Assembly: GCA_916700875.1 (NCBI GenBank)
Contig: CAKAKS010000032.1
Span: 5,953,001-6,017,000, forward strand
Direction: 5' to 3'
Length of the DNA stretch: 64,000 nt
DNA from: Sebastes aleutianus
Taxonomy: Eukaryota; Chordata; Actinopteri; Perciformes; Sebastidae
Positions 33,621 through 45,934 of the stretch are shown here, one piece after another; positions within the stretch are counted from its first letter, which is position 1, and every line of letters begins with the position of its first letter. A program made the translations under genes and the position numbers. Below the pieces are notes generated by a model, which worked only from the letters and a program-made list of their open reading frames with translations, had not been told where the DNA came from and searched no databases.

Positions 33621-33834
33621 ATTATAGGACTGTGGTTTCTGTTACCATGACAACCAGAGCAGGGTGAGATGTTCCTATCCGATTAATGCTGTCAGAGTGT
33701 CATTTCCAGGTAAATGTGTTAACCTCAGCAGAGAGTCGTTCAGAGGAAACTGAACCACAGCTGCTACTAACCGTTATATTAATAGATGATGAATCTGTTT
33801 ATTCTGTTATTCAAGTAATCAATCATTGAGGAAC

Positions 33835-34823
33835 AGGGCTGGACTGGGACAACAAAAATCAGCCCTGGCATTTTGGCCCAGACCGGCCCCATCACCGGTC
33901 ATTTGTGCTGTGTGTACCACGTTTTGTTGAAGGCTCTGTTCGAGGAAATCCCTTCAAATGTGGTTGTTTTGCATACTTATCAATCTTGAGTCCTCAAAAA
34001 TAGGGAGGATTTGAAAACGAAAGTGGACGGTCTGGGGGTCCTCCTCCAGAAAAATTTGAGTTTCAGAGACTTTGTTTCCTGAATTCTGGTGACTTTAAAA
34101 CAATGAAAACAACAAAATAATAAGTACACTGCAACAGCAATTTTATGTTAAACTTCTAATTTTACCTTTAAATCTCAGGAAAGAAAACTGAATAATTCGC
34201 CCCTTTGGCATAAACTTTGCATGTGAATATCTAGCATAAACTAATATTCATCAGTTATAATTAATTATTTTCCCCCCCTACTGTCCCTTTTTTAGGATTA
34301 TACATGCTATAGAGTGCCAGAAACAGGTTAAAAAAAGTAAATTTGACAGTCTTATTGGACCTATCACATTCAGACTCTGATGGGGGGGCCAGTCCAGCCC
34401 CGGCCCCCACTTTGGCCCCAACCCTGGCAGACACACAGACAGACAGACAGACACAGAGACACAGAGAGAGATGGATAGTAAACAGCAGAGGATCAGAAGA
34501 AGCAGAGAGATGTTCTTCTGATGTGAACAGTCAGGCTTCAGTTTGTGTGGAGATTAATAGAGGAGATCCTTCAGCTTGTGAGAAGTTCCGGTACGCATGA
34601 AAAAATCACGGTACGCCATAAGGAATAAAATGAGTAAAATACTGCGTACTGCTACTTACCGGCCCACTTCGAGCACTGCCCAGTGTCAATTAAGGAAAAG
34701 ATTGGGCTGATTTACCTGTTTTATTGGCCCAAAAAAAGTTTAATAAAAGACATACGTCGGCCCAAAAGGACGTTGGCCCACCAGGAAAACGCCCGTTATG
34801 CCTGATGGCCAGTCCAGCCCAGC
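33835..34823. mobile_element. Possible TIR element with CAGGGCTGGACTGG ends
   Basis: CAGGGCTGGACTGGGAC at the left and GGCCAGTCCAGCCCAGCTG at the right form an inverted pair. A third related word (GGCCAGTCCAGCCCCGG) occurs at 34388. The copy of the 4.4-5.0 kb repeat (34023-34340, inverted) lies inside, so the region is nested. No coding capacity recognised. Confidence 0.45.
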
Positions 34824-35119
34824 TGTATGTGAATACAGCTCGCCGCCGGGTGATGTTATTAACCCAGAAACGACGGCGTTTAGTTTTCTGACATATCTGG
34901 GACTTCCACAACATGTACAAAGCAGCAACAGGGGTTATTTCTTCCATGGTTGATGGAGGAAAGAAAAGTTGTTGGTCCAACTTCACTCTTGGTGTGAACA
35001 CAGCTTTACAATTGAGCCACAACACAAAGCTACTCTTCTCTTTTTCATTCCTCATCTAAACGTATTGTGTCTCTCCACCACAGGGTAGTTTGAAGAACAT
35101 CCTCAGAGACAGAAATCAG

Positions 35120-35600
35120 ACAACAAAAAAATAAACTTTATTGGACGCACCGCTCAAACCGCTTGAAAAAAAGGACTTACAGTTGATGTATACGTTGGGT
35201 CCTAAAGTGTCTAAAACACCCACGATGAAGCATGTCTACGTTTAAAGACAAAGACGGTGCTGGATACTGAAAGAGGAAGATGACCCATCGGCCGGGGAGA
35301 CCCCACAAAACAGCTTCTTTTTAATGTGAGGATCCACATGTCCTCACGTTACTATCTCTATTACTTGTCCTCAATTGATTTAATGAAAGTAAATTAGAAA
35401 GAATCCAGTGGACAGCATGAGCAACAGGACAGTCACCTTCAACTTTATCTATAAAATCAGCTGCAGCCTCGTCACTGGAACACTGATAATCCTCCAATGA
35501 GCGAGTTTAAACAGATACTCACAGACTTCTACTGAATGATGCCCCCCCCCGACTCCAGCTGAGGACCAACTCTAGAAAACTCTTCAGAAGCTAAAACAAA
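35120..35600 (-). other. Possible 3' UTR end on minus strand; gene not found
   Basis: On the minus strand AATAAA occurs at 35142-35137, followed by a T-rich stretch, and the upstream 450 bases are unique-looking. This could be the 3' end of a minus-strand transcript, but no coding exon is recognised to the right, so it is only a possibility. Confidence 0.2.
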
Positions 35601-35644
35601 TGTGGACACAGAGCGGGATCTTCCAGCCGGACGGAAACTGGTGG

Positions 35645-35870
35645 TTGCCGGGGCTGCTGTGGCTCAGGAGGTAGAACGGGTACCGACAGGATGACGGTTC
35701 GATACCCGGCTCCTCCTGTCCACGTGTGGAAGTGTCCCTTAGCAAGACACTGAATCCCAAATCCCTCCCGATGGTCAGGCGACCATGGTAGCTCGCTGAT
35801 ATCCTGATATCGGTGCGTGCGTGTGAATAGGTGCTGATGTGAATACATGTGAAATATGTACAATGTTTTT
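35645..35870 (+). mobile_element. SINE-like dispersed element
   Basis: GGCTGCTGTGGCTCAGGAGG followed by GGTTCGATACCCGGCTCC resembles A- and B-box spacing of a tRNA-derived head. Then CAAGACACTGAATCCCAAAT and GGTGCGTGCGTGTGAATAGG form a body I know as widespread in fish genomes. Unrelated in body to the next element. Confidence 0.55.
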
Positions 35871-35900
35871 GTAATTTTTCACATTAAAATGTCTAAAATG

Positions 35901-36080
35901 GGTGGCTGGTTAGCTCAGTCGGTAGAGCGAGCGCCCATGTATCGCCAAGGCTCAGTCCTAGCAGCGGTGGACCAGGGTTCGAATCCGGCCTGTGGTCCTT
36001 TCCGCATGTCATTTCTCTCTCTCCCCCTTTCCACTGTCCTATCAATAAATGCTTAAAAAATCACCCCAAAAAAAAAATTA
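35901..36080 (+). mobile_element. tRNA-derived SINE
   Basis: The tRNA-like head has an A-box region (TTAGCTCAGTCGGTAGAG) and B-box (GGTTCGAATCC). The body contains CTTTCCGCATGTCATTTCTC, and the end is an A-rich tail. The same family occurs at 42673-42862. Not a functional tRNA gene: the head does not fold into a full cloverleaf and lacks the 3' stem partner. Confidence 0.8.
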
Positions 36081-37970
36081 CTTTAAAAAAAAAAAAAATA
36101 TCTAAAATGTCTAAAATGACTAGAGCTTTGTTATATATTTTATTCAAGGTTCTTTATTTGTCATTTGTCAGTTCCAGTGAAGCAGTCATTGGCAATGAAA
36201 ATGAATCTTTGGTCTCCTGTTCCTTCAACAATGCTCATAAAATGTGTAAATATATAAAAGGGGAGATCACACAAGTAAATGTAAAAGCAAAATGATAATC
36301 TAAGGCATAAAATAGTGTAGTTAAAATATGGGACATAAATATAATTTTTGTTTTTTATTATCTTAGTTCAGTTCTTTTTTCCTTTTCTTTCTCCTGGGGT
36401 TGTGGGGGAGGTCCTTTGTATAAGCCTGTGGCTTCTTGACCTCTCCTGACACATTTCTTTCTTCCTTTTTCATCCCATAGCAACGGTGTGTTATACATAG
36501 CAACGGTCTGTTATAAAGAAATGTGTCATCATGTGACGGTGGAAAACTCTTTTCCACATTTAGCAGCAGTGAGAGAATTACACCGCTGCTCTGAGCTATA
36601 TACATTATATCTGAAGTGAACTTTGATGTCGACACTCTGGGGAAAGCCCCAGAGACAGCTTTAAAAAAAAAATAATGTAGCACTTCTCCTTTGAGATAAA
36701 AATACAGATAATAATACAGAGATGTATGTTTTATATCTGCAATGTCAAATACTGTTGGCCTTCCAGTGTTTGGTTCAGATTGAGACTCTATTTTAGCAAT
36801 AAAAAATATGAATCATTTGAAACTAAAGAATGAACGGAGGAGGACACAGTTTGCTTTTCACCTCCAAATAGAACGACTGAATATTTTGTATGAAGTAACG
36901 TTTGTGATTGGTTCTTGTTTTAGTGGTTTTAGTTTAGAGCCAATGAAAGAAGCTCTCTCATGATTCTGAGATTACGTTTGAATAGAGAAGTTGAATTAAA
37001 GATACTGATATTGAACTTGTGTCTATGAGGCTCGTATGTAAGTTTGGTTTTTGTTGTTTGTCTTGTTTATATATTTGAAACAGTGGACTATCTAAAGTTA
37101 ACCCTTCATGCGCTGTCAGTCATTTCTCTGAAGAGCGGTGTTTGCCCTCACATTCAACACAGCATGAAATCACCCTCAGCTCAGAATCAAATCTCTGAAT
37201 GTCCTTTTTTATAACACTGACTGACTGAGCTGCTGTCAGTTTGTTAGAGCAGTTCCACTAAAATGTTTATTGCACATAATCTCAGTTTAAATAGTAAAGA
37301 TTGGTATGAAGCGTGGACACGTCCGATCAGTGAATGATGATCTCTATCACTCATGATGTGATTGGTCGCACTGATGGAACATAATTCCTATAATATTGTA
37401 GATTATGTGTTCATATTTCTGAGTGAGCAGGATGGTGGTGCAGCTGCATAACGGAGTTAGAAAGAGAGTTGTTTTTTTTAATCAGATGCATATAATCTGA
37501 ACGTGTTTTAACAGCATTTCAGTGACTGTGTCTAAATTTACTACATGTGTTGAAGAAATTGAAATGAAGCCACTGAATGCTGTTGAGCCAAGATCCAAAT
37601 AGATGTTTAAAATCTACTGTACTTTATCTTTTAAATTGCCAAACACATTATTACTGGATCAGATTTTGAGCTTACAATCATGCATCTACATCTTGATCTA
37701 TATATGTTTTAGATTTTTCATCTTCAGTGTCTGTCCCCTGTGTTTTGTCTCCGTCAGATTAAATGTAATGTAGGCTACAGTCCAATACACAGTCAGATTC
37801 ACCATTTTATCATCCATTAAGGAAACGTTAGTCTGGTAAAAGATGAACCAATGGACAACACTGATAAAACTTTATTATATTACTGACACTTTTCACTGCT
37901 CTGACTTTTGTTTTATAGATAAATATGCACAGTCGGCTACATGCGTTAACATCTTTATGATGACTGGATT
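36081..37970. other. No supported gene
   Basis: About 1.9 kb of AT-rich, mostly unique-looking sequence. 36360-36550 (GTATAAGCCTGTGGCTTCTT, CTCCTGACACATTTCTTTC) resembles a dispersed fish repeat. Confidence 0.3.
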
Positions 37971-38165
37971 CAAATGGAGGTTGTGCCTTTTCTTTACCTG
38001 TTACCATGGTGAATCGTGGTATCAGAGCTCTATTGATGATGGCTTTTTATGTTCAGCTTTAACCTACTCAGAGTTGATTGATCTGACTCAGATCAGCTGT
38101 TCTGGAACCGACAACTCAGGATTAGTAAACTCAGAGTTCAGGTTTAGACTGAAACGGAGCCCAGA
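37971..38165. repeat. Fragment of a dispersed repeat
   Basis: GTTACCATGGTGAATCGTGG and TACTCAGAGTTGATTGATC recall a repeat also touched at 39430-39550 (GTTACCATGGTGATCTACC). It accounts for the plus-strand frame ending at 38175. Confidence 0.4.
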
Positions 38166-38869
38166 CAAAACATGAAAATAATACAAGACACAATCCCAAC
38201 AAATATATATAAAATATATTCAGGAAAGCAGAGAAGATGTTTAACAGTTTAATGTTCTGTAAATATTCCCATCATATATGACAGGATTATGACAAATCCA
38301 GTGGCGGACTCAGTGGAAGAAAATATAAAAAAAGGACATCTGCTGCAACAGCTGCTTCATGGAGTGTTTAACCATTTCAATGTCTGTTTCACAGCAGAGA
38401 TCTCACACTCTGTAATGGCATCTCAGCTCTGTTCAACAATGTCAAACTCTGGCAGTTTTAGTTTGACTGGTCAGGGTGAATAGGAGGAAAGGCTTCTCTC
38501 ATTTAGTCACCAGCCCACAGAAACTTGTAAGAGGAAACATGTTCTGCTAACATGTCAGTATTGACTGTGTTTATCACATACAGCTCAAATAAAAGTTTGG
38601 CATGCAAATAAAATACAGGTACATGGTCTGTTTTGAACTCAACCCTCATTTGACCTTTCTAATATTGTACAGCTTGCTGTGTTTTTCTGTGTTCAGGGTC
38701 ACAGGAGGTATTGAATATTCACTCATATATCATATATATATTCCATATTCACTTGGGATAGGATGTATAGGTGTTGGTTGAAGAGTAGCAACGTTACCTT
38801 GGTGTGTCAGTAATAACACTCAGGACGCTCAGATACGGTTGATTCAAGGAGTAAACTATATTAGACAAA

Positions 38870-39306
38870 TACGAAGAAGTTAAACACATAATCCAGACTA
38901 AAAGTAACACAGTTGAAGCTGCCAAATGCAGGAAGAACAGCTGGCAAAAGAAAAAACTCCAGATGTGTGAATGCGTAAATTAACAGACTTAATAATTTAA
39001 CGGAACACTCAAAAGTCAGACATAGTCATCTAGATATAAATAGCTTATAAAGTTTAACGGATGACTGGATTATACCTAACCAACGCCCAGTGCTAACAGC
39101 ATGGCGTGTATGACTATTTGAACCTTCTTTCAGCTGCGTCCTCGTCTCCGGCGGTGTGAAACGGACTCGAGAGGAAGTTAAAAAGTAAGTATGAAAACAT
39201 AATTCAAAGCGGTAAACACCCACAACATACAGCCAGCTGTCCTTCCTGCATTTGTCAGTTTAAACTGTGTTGTTTTTAGTCTGATTATGACTTAAACTTC
39301 TTCATA
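38870..39306. mobile_element. Inverted-repeat element, ~75-bp arms
   Basis: The left arm (about 38872-38948: GAAGAAGTTAAACACATAAT, AGACTAAAAGTAACACAGTT, CAAATGCAGGAAGAACAGCTGG) pairs with the right arm (about 39232-39305: CCAGCTGTCCTTCCTGCATTTG, AACTGTGTTGTTTTTAGTCT, ATTATGACTTAAACTTCTTC). About 285 bases of unrelated interior. Probably a MITE. Confidence 0.7.
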
Positions 39307-39329
39307 TGTGTGTAATATTATCATACAAT

Positions 39330-39555
39330 CACCGCACTGAGCTGTGATTGGTCAGTAGGAGGTGCTTTCTTATGAGTTGATCTCTTATCTGGAACATAAC
39401 CTGCTCCAGAGCAGGTTAGCTGTTCAGCATCAGTTACCATGGTGATCTACCCCGGTAAGATGTGAACCACCTTCGTAGGACGGAAAACCCTGAGTTAACC
39501 CTGAAGTTACCTCGCTGACGCCAAATCCTGCTTCGTAGTACAGGCCTCTGGGGTC
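39330..39555. repeat. Probable MITE fragment
   Basis: GAACATAACCTGCTCCAGAG, GTTACCATGGTGATC and CCTGCTTCGTAGTACAGGCC are typical words of an abundant fish dispersed repeat. No coding content. Confidence 0.4.
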
Positions 39556-39829
39556 ACAGTTGGAACTCACTGTATGTCAAGACTGCAAGTTTTGCAGTAT
39601 AGATATCCGATGATATCGGAAGTCTTGTAGTGTGAACATAGCTATCCACATCGTAACCTGCCCAACAGAGTCACCCTTTCACTGTGAACTAACGGGACAA
39701 AGGCCGCCTCTTGCGTCGCCTCACGTCACCTTTGTTTTGGCCGACAAGTTGCACTTGAACACACCACAAAGACTACAGCTGACTGCCAGTTAGCACATAC
39801 GTTCTGTGCCTGCCTGAGATGAAATAACC

Positions 39830-40122
39830 TGCCTGTCTACCTACCTACCCACCTACCTGTCTACCTGTTTATCTGTCTACTTGCCTATCTACCTACCTAC
39901 CTACCTACCTACCTACCTGTCTACCTACCTACCTACCTACCTACCTATCTGTCTACCTGTCTACCTACCTGTCTACCTACCTACCTGTCTGTCTACCTAC
40001 CTACCTACCTACCTACCTACCTGCCTACCTACCTGCCTACCTACCTACCTACCTGTCTACCTACCTACCTACCTACCTACATACCTACCTACTTACCTGT
40101 CTACCTACTTACCTACCTACCT
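39830..40122. repeat. CTAC/CTGT tetranucleotide array
   Basis: About 70 tetranucleotide units, mainly CTAC with CTGT and CTGC variants. Confidence 0.95.
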
Positions 40123-40465
40123 GAAAATAATAACCTCCATGACTATCATTCCCACTTAAAGGGGAACACCACCTAAATTAAGAATTCCAATATGTTATTT
40201 CCATGGCCTAATAAATTTCAATCAATATCAGTGAACATGAGCTACTCTCTCTCAAAGCCAGAAACCATCTCTCAAATTTGTGATGTCATCGGGTATAAAG
40301 TGTGGAGCTGCTCCATAGACAATAAATGAGAGACTGATTTTGTGCTAATTTTCTTTTTTATACCTAAATGAGCTTTAATGCTATTGTAGTGTTTTTAGTT
40401 GTGAAACAGAAAATTTTCCCATATACTCAGAACATCCCCCTGGATGCTCTCAGTGTCATCTAGAA

Positions 40466-41067
40466 CAGCTATTCTCAACCAGTGGGCCGGGGCGGTGCTG
40501 CCTAATGTTTAGATTAACCGCTATTCTGTATTTCAGAGGTTATAGCGGGCTCACTTTTAAAGCTAGAGTGAAGATACTGGCATCATATGAAACTAGAAAA
40601 ACCTAATGAATCCATTGTTACCAGCTACGTCATACTAGCTTGTCGGAAAGGAGGCTAAATAGCGCTCCAAAATTACGCTAAATTTTGGTGAGGAAAAACT
40701 GCCATGGCCATTTTCAAAGGGGTCCCTTGACCTCTGACCTCAAGATATGTGAATGAAAATAGGTTCTATGGGGACCCACTAGTCTCCCCTTTACAGATAT
40801 ATATGTCACAGATGATAACACAAAATTGAGCATTTTTTGAAACCAGTAAAAGTGTGTGGTGAGGAAATATGACCCTGAATACTTTGGAATCATAATGGCA
40901 GGCAGTGATGGGTGAGGGTAAGCTGAATATCTATGTGGGTCATTACACCTGACAGTGGCATAACACATATTTACAGGCCAGTTTGTTATTTATTTGGGAA
41001 GGTGGTCCTCGGAAATTTTTGAACAATCGGAAGTGGGCCTCGAGTTACAAAAGGTTGAGAACCCCTG
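40466..41067. mobile_element. Non-autonomous hAT element with 8-bp target duplication
   Basis: The ends are CAGCTATTCTCAACCAGTGG and the complement of CAGGGGTTCTCAACCTTTTG, sharing CAG and TTCTCAACC, as in Charlie-like hAT elements. ATCTAGAA flanks it at 40458-40465 and 41068-41075. Inside it lies a fragment of the AGGGCTGTCAA element (about 40530-40790). Non-coding. Confidence 0.9.
40530..40790 (-). mobile_element. AGGGCTGTCAA-ended element, copy 7, fragment inside the hAT
   Basis: GAGTGAAGATACTGGCATCA, GGGTCCCTTGACCTCTGACC and AGTCTCCCCTTTACAGA follow the family order in reverse. Both ends are missing. Confidence 0.75.
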
Positions 41068-41275
41068 ATCTAGAACATCTCTCCCAATTCATTGTCTATG
41101 GAGCAGCTCCACACTTTATACCCCTGTGACATCACAAGTTTTAGCACTCTAGTTTTTTAGATTTGGGAGAGAGTTGTTCATGTTAACTAATATTTTTTGG
41201 ACTTTCTTAGACATTAGGAATAACATGTATGAATTTTGAAAATGGGCGTAGCTCCCCTTTAAACCTAATGTTGTA

Positions 41276-41689
41276 ATTCCCTTCTGTGACCATTTGAGGG
41301 CAGTACACTCATCACAACCGTTCACTTCACCAGCCACAGTAAACACCGAAATACTTTTGCGTCCACTTTCAAAGTAAAACAATTCAAATATACAGCGGTG
41401 ATTCTGTTATGCTGTCCACTCCAGCTGGGGATGGACAGAACATTCACAATGATAGCATGGACATGTTTTATTAGAATAAATGTATTGTCAGTTTGTTCTA
41501 GATAAAAGACAATAATTCCAATTGAGTGGCTTTATAGCAGCTGATATAACAGTCTGTAGAAACTATTCCAGACTTCATCCACAGATAAAGTGTTATATAT
41601 AATTCTGCAGGCTCATGTACCATCATTGAAAAATGGAACTACTCTTGGTCTGTGAAAACACTTGGATGCACTACACATTTATCAATAGA
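41276..41689. other. No supported gene
   Basis: Unique-looking non-coding sequence. Confidence 0.3.
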
Positions 41690-42311
41690 TGACTGTATGC
41701 TGCGGTCCCTCTACAGCATCATGCCTTGCCGATATCTCTAAATGGATGAAAGAATGACGCCTTCAGCTCAACTTATCTAAGACTGAGCTCCTTGTCATTC
41801 CAGCCAGTCCATCTATACAACCACAGATCAATATCCAGCTTGGACTAACCAAACTCATACCCACAAAGTCTGCCTGAAATCTGGTTGTCATGATTGATGA
41901 CCAGCTAACCTTTAAGGTTCACGTGGCCTCTATTGCTCGGTCATGTTGATTTGCCCTGTACAACATCAGGAAGATCAGACCCTACCTGTCACAGCATGCA
42001 ACACAACTCCTGGTACAGGCTCTTGTAATATCTCGCATTGACTAATGCAATTCCCTACTGGCAGGCCTCCCTGCATGCACATTCAAACCTCTGCAGATGA
42101 TCCAGAACGCAGCAGCGCAAGTCTTCAACCAGCCCAAATCAGCACACGTCAGTCCGCTGGTCATATCCCTCCACTGGCTCTTAGTTGCTGCTCGCATCAA
42201 ATTCAAAACTCTGTTGCCTGCACCTAATGACATTGATGCTATTGATGATGTTGATGACGATGATATTGTTGATGAGTATATTGAGGATGTTGTTTATGTT
42301 AATTAGGCTAT

Positions 42312-42353
<42 letters not shown>

Positions 42354-42510
42354 CATGTGGACATGTGTCCGATCGGACTTGAAGCTGTTGTTGGCACTTA
42401 CTCACGTTGTTCCCTCCTATCTAGATCCTTCCTTGTGTTGTACGAATACTCATATGTACGTTGCTTTGGACAAAAGCGTCTCCTAAATGAAATTGTAGAA
42501 TTGTAGTATA
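41690..42510 (+). mobile_element. L2-type LINE, 3' part, decayed
   Basis: Fragments LQLNLSKTELLVIPASPS, QALVISRID, CNSLLAGLPACTFKPLQM and VISLHWLLVAARIKFKTL match the C-terminal part of fish L2-like reverse transcriptase proteins. Several stops and a frameshift near 42115-42130 break it. The end GTTGCTTTGGACAAAAGCGT and ATTGTAG repeats are a typical L2-type 3' end. A GAT array has expanded within it (42236-42352). Confidence 0.8.
42236..42352. repeat. (GAT)n-type microsatellite inside a LINE
   Basis: Imperfect GAT/GTT units, then about 15 pure GATGAT repeats. Confidence 0.9.
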
Positions 42511-43345
42511 TTATATCGAAAAAAAGTCATAGTACAATATGTCGAAAAAAGTCTTCGTATAGTAAGACGAAAAAAGTCATACAATAATATGTCGTAAAAG
42601 TCATAAAAAAAGTAATGGTATAGTATGTCAAAATAAAGTCATAGTACAATAGATCTCGAAAAAAGTCATAGTGGGGCGCCCCGGTAGCTCACCTGGTAGA
42701 GCGGGAGCCCCATGTACCAAGGCTCAGTCCTTAGTGCAGTGGCTCGGGGTTTGGATCCGACCTGCAGCCCTTTGCTGCATGTTATGCCCTCCACTTCCCC
42801 TTTTATAACTATCACTGTCAAAATAAAGGCATAAAAGGCCAAAAAAAATAATCTTAAAAAATAAAAGTCATGGTATAGCATGTCATAAAAATGTCATAGT
42901 ATAGTATGCTGTAAAAAATAATAATAAAGTATGTCATAAAAAGTCATAAAGATTTAATGTAATCGTCATAATATAGTATGCCATAAGAACATAACAATTT
43001 ACTGTCATAAAAAAGTCATAAAAAATTTCATTAGTATGCCGTAAAAAAAATAATGATATAGTATGTCTTAAAAAACTCCATTGTATAGTGTGTCACAAAA
43101 TGTCATTAAAATGTCATCATATAGTATGCCATTAAAATAATGACAATATCATAATACATAAAAAAAAATGTCGTAGTAAGTCATTAAACAAATTATAATA
43201 TAGTATGTCATCAAAAAAGGTCATAGTATAGTATTTAATATAAAAAAGTCATAAAAAAATGACAAAGTATAGTATGCCATGAAAAATAATATGTCATAAA
43301 AAGTCATAAAAAAGATCATAGTATAATATGTCATAAAAAAAGTCC
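42511..43345. repeat. AT-rich minisatellite, ~25-bp degenerate unit
   Basis: Units of the form AGTCATAGTATAGTATGTCA followed by a short A-run repeat, with much variation, for more than 800 bp. It is interrupted by a SINE at 42673-42862. Confidence 0.85.
42673..42862 (+). mobile_element. tRNA-derived SINE inserted in the minisatellite
   Basis: The head has GGTAGCTCACCTGGTAGAGC (A box) and GGTTTGGATCC (decayed B box). The body has CCCTTTGCTGCATGTTATGC and an A-rich tail with AATAAAGGCATAAAAGGCC. Same family as 35901-36080. Flanked on both sides by AAAGTCAT, either a target duplication or the minisatellite word itself. Confidence 0.8.
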
Positions 43346-44127
43346 CAAAATCAACACATTAGTTCTACAGGGGTGTGACTCTGTAGCTGAGGAGGTTTGG
43401 AAACATATTTAGTTTTCCCAGTTAAATTGAGTCTGATGAGCAAGTGTACTGTTCTCTGACCTGCGGCCTCCCTCTCTGATCTCCTTCATCTCACTGATAT
43501 ACTCTGCTTCTCTTCACCAGTTGGGTGGGTTTAGGTCACTATTTCAAATAACAAGGTCACATGGTGTTCCCGTGCAGGCTGGTTCTTCCAGAATCTGATG
43601 CAAAAATTGGATGTTCAGTCAAATAAACATATAACAATGTTCCTTCTTAGAATACAGGCAAGTTTTAATGTACTTTTATGCTGTAAAAGGTTTGTCAATA
43701 GCAATATTTCCATTCATGACAGTAAATGCCTGCATATATGGAGACTGTTCGTTAATCTGATCATCACAAGATATGTAAAATCTGACACAAAACATGTCTG
43801 GATGATGTTGAGCATTAAAATCACAGGAGGTTCTTTCCACTATAACAAATGATGACTGTCACATTTAAATGTTGATGAGGTTTGAATAAGTATTGTATCA
43901 GTACAGCCCCATAATTGTGGATGGAGGAATAAATTACATTCATGAGAACAGATATTTAATAATTATTCAAATGTATATTTTCACTTAGGCTGTCATTTAT
44001 AAAATGTAATGATAATGTAAGGACAGCACATGTCCACTAGATGGTAGTGAAGGAACAGGAAATTGTGTATGTTTGTACAACCTTCTGGTACTTGACATGG
44101 ACACCCAATTTGACCGTTATCAGGCCA
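43346..44127. other. No supported gene
   Basis: AT-rich unique-looking sequence. Confidence 0.3.
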
Positions 44128-44131
44128 TTAA

Positions 44132-44703
44132 ATAGGCATTATCAGTTGCTATAAGCTCCATAGATGAGGGGCCTATATGCCTACTATGTTGTAAAAGTGA
44201 AAGCGAAACTTTAAAGCAACATTTTCCAACACATTGTTAATCTGTATGAAACGTTACATTTTCAACACAAAAAAATAGTTCTTTAGGTTTAGGCAACAAA
44301 ACTAGGCACAAGAATTGAGTAAAGTTACAAAAAAAACATTGTGTATTGGCCTAAAATAATTATGGTTCAAAAGTGAAAGCGAAACATAATGCTTGTGGAA
44401 AGAAATACATCTAACCTTTGTTGGTTTCACAAGATATACGAAAAGCCTCCTGGGTAAAAACCCTGTATTTTGTGTCCCATCCACCGTCCCCGACCTCCAT
44501 CTCTTTTGGAGTTTCACACTTTCTATACTACAGTGCTGCTTCTGATTGTGTCATAATTATTATGGTCGCCAGAGGTCGCTGTCATATTATTTTATACCTT
44601 CTTTTGGTGATCTACCATGTGAATAGATGATAAAACCTAATATAGGGTGAAGTAGGCCCCTATTGACACATCTATGGTGCTTATAGTGACCGATAACGGC
44701 TAT
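44132..44703. mobile_element. 572-bp TTAA-flanked MITE with ~55-bp inverted ends
   Basis: It lies between TTAA at 44128-44131 and TTAA at 44704-44707. The left end (ATAGGCATTATCAGTTGCTA, AGCTCCATAGATG) pairs with the right end (CATCTATGGTGCTTATAGTG, CGATAACGGCTAT). The interior carries GGTTTAGGCAACAAAACTA, the word shared with the CCTAAACC repeats elsewhere. Confidence 0.8.
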
Positions 44704-44983
44704 TTAATTCCAGACAGTCTAATCACATGGAGCACTCATTATGGAAAAACTAATGACAAAATCACTTATTACAGCTCGTTTCAATGAACATTTTATTTGA
44801 TCACTCAAAAACCTTAATTTCATTCAGATTCAATACAGTATTTGGACAGAAAGCATCACATTTCATGATTTGCTCAAAGTGCTTGGTTAAATGTGGAACA
44901 CAATTAGAAAACTATGATTTGTAAACTTTACTTTTACGACAGTAATATTACTCAAAAATAATTAAGAAGCTTATTTGTATTAA

Positions 44984-45879
44984 AGCTGCAGTAAATGGAG
45001 CAAATATGGTTAAAAAAGGCATTTTTATAAAACGGTCACTATGTCCTGACAGTAGTACATGAGACAGGTCATCTGAAGAAAAATCAGGCCTGTAGAATTT
45101 CTCCTTAAAGACTTCGAACAAGATGAATGCATGAATAAGATATTAAACAATTTGCAATAGAACAGTTGAGTATAGGCCGAACATGATTGAAATTATACTG
45201 AGTAAAATAACATTAGTAACAACGAGTTTTTCAAATGATATTGCATACTGCTGTTTTTGGTGAGTACGATGAAGTAGAGCAAGCTATAGGTTATATGGAT
45301 GTCAAATAAATCCCTTCAGGTGTTAAGAAACCTGGCAGCAGAACGTATTAATTATATAGTTCTGGTGAACTATAGGGAGATGATACTCTCATGGTACATA
45401 GGGCAATGTCTGGAAAAGTCTTGTGGCGAACTGTATCACAAGTTATGTCGTCTCAGATATGACAGGTATCTGTGATGTTTGAACGCATTAATGTGTGGTC
45501 TTCTGTGTCTTCGTCGTCTGTGTCTTCGTCTGGGTTGGTGAGTTGGAGCTTGGCACGCTACTGTTGGAGGAGGGCGCTCGCTTTTCATCCCTTCCTCATG
45601 GTTCCAATGTACCCATCCACCACAACAGCTAAATAGTACACATTTACAATTACAGCTGCCTCCGTTGAATTAACGGCCAATAGGAACACTCTCTCTCTGA
45701 AATGACCTGTTATTGGCCAAAGTCTCCCGCAAGGGCTAGATTTTCTAAAGCCTGAAAACAGAGCCATTAGGAGGTGCAAAAGTCTAGTTTTCTCTAAAAA
45801 CACTTGAATTACAATATGCTGCAAGGTTATTATGGATATTTTGCCCAATGATACCAAAAACATTCTGCCTACTGCAGGT
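44984..45879 (+). mobile_element. TTAA-flanked MITE (family 2), with ~540-bp interior insertion
   Basis: It follows TTAA (44980-44983) and precedes TTAA (45880-45883). The ends AGCTGCAGTA and CCTACTGCAGGT are inverted. It matches 1666-2105 on both sides, but between about 45105 and 45645 it holds unrelated sequence. Confidence 0.75.
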
Positions 45880-45934
45880 TTAACTGACACTGCTTCACTT
45901 TAAATGTGCCAAATTCCCGTTCATCTTTATGAGA

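Larger units (their letters stand above)
40160..41258 (+). mobile_element. TTAA-flanked MITE (family 1), interrupted by a hAT element
   Basis: The left end AGGGGAACACC follows TTAA (40156-40159). The right end GTAGCTCCCCT precedes TTAA (41259-41262). The right part matches 677-899. A 602-bp hAT-type insertion with an 8-bp duplication opens it at 40466-41067. Removing the insertion leaves ~490 bp of MITE. Non-coding. Confidence 0.85.

Noticed and set aside
35901..35995. tRNA gene candidate (A and B boxes)
   Set aside because: The tRNA-like head is followed by a SINE body and A-tail, and the same family recurs at 42673; no full cloverleaf.
37843..38175. 110-codon plus-strand frame
   Set aside because: Its 3' half is a dispersed repeat fragment and the rest has no protein features.
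39881..40159. 92-codon frame of Tyr-Leu-Pro-Thr repeats
   Set aside because: Translation of the CTAC array.
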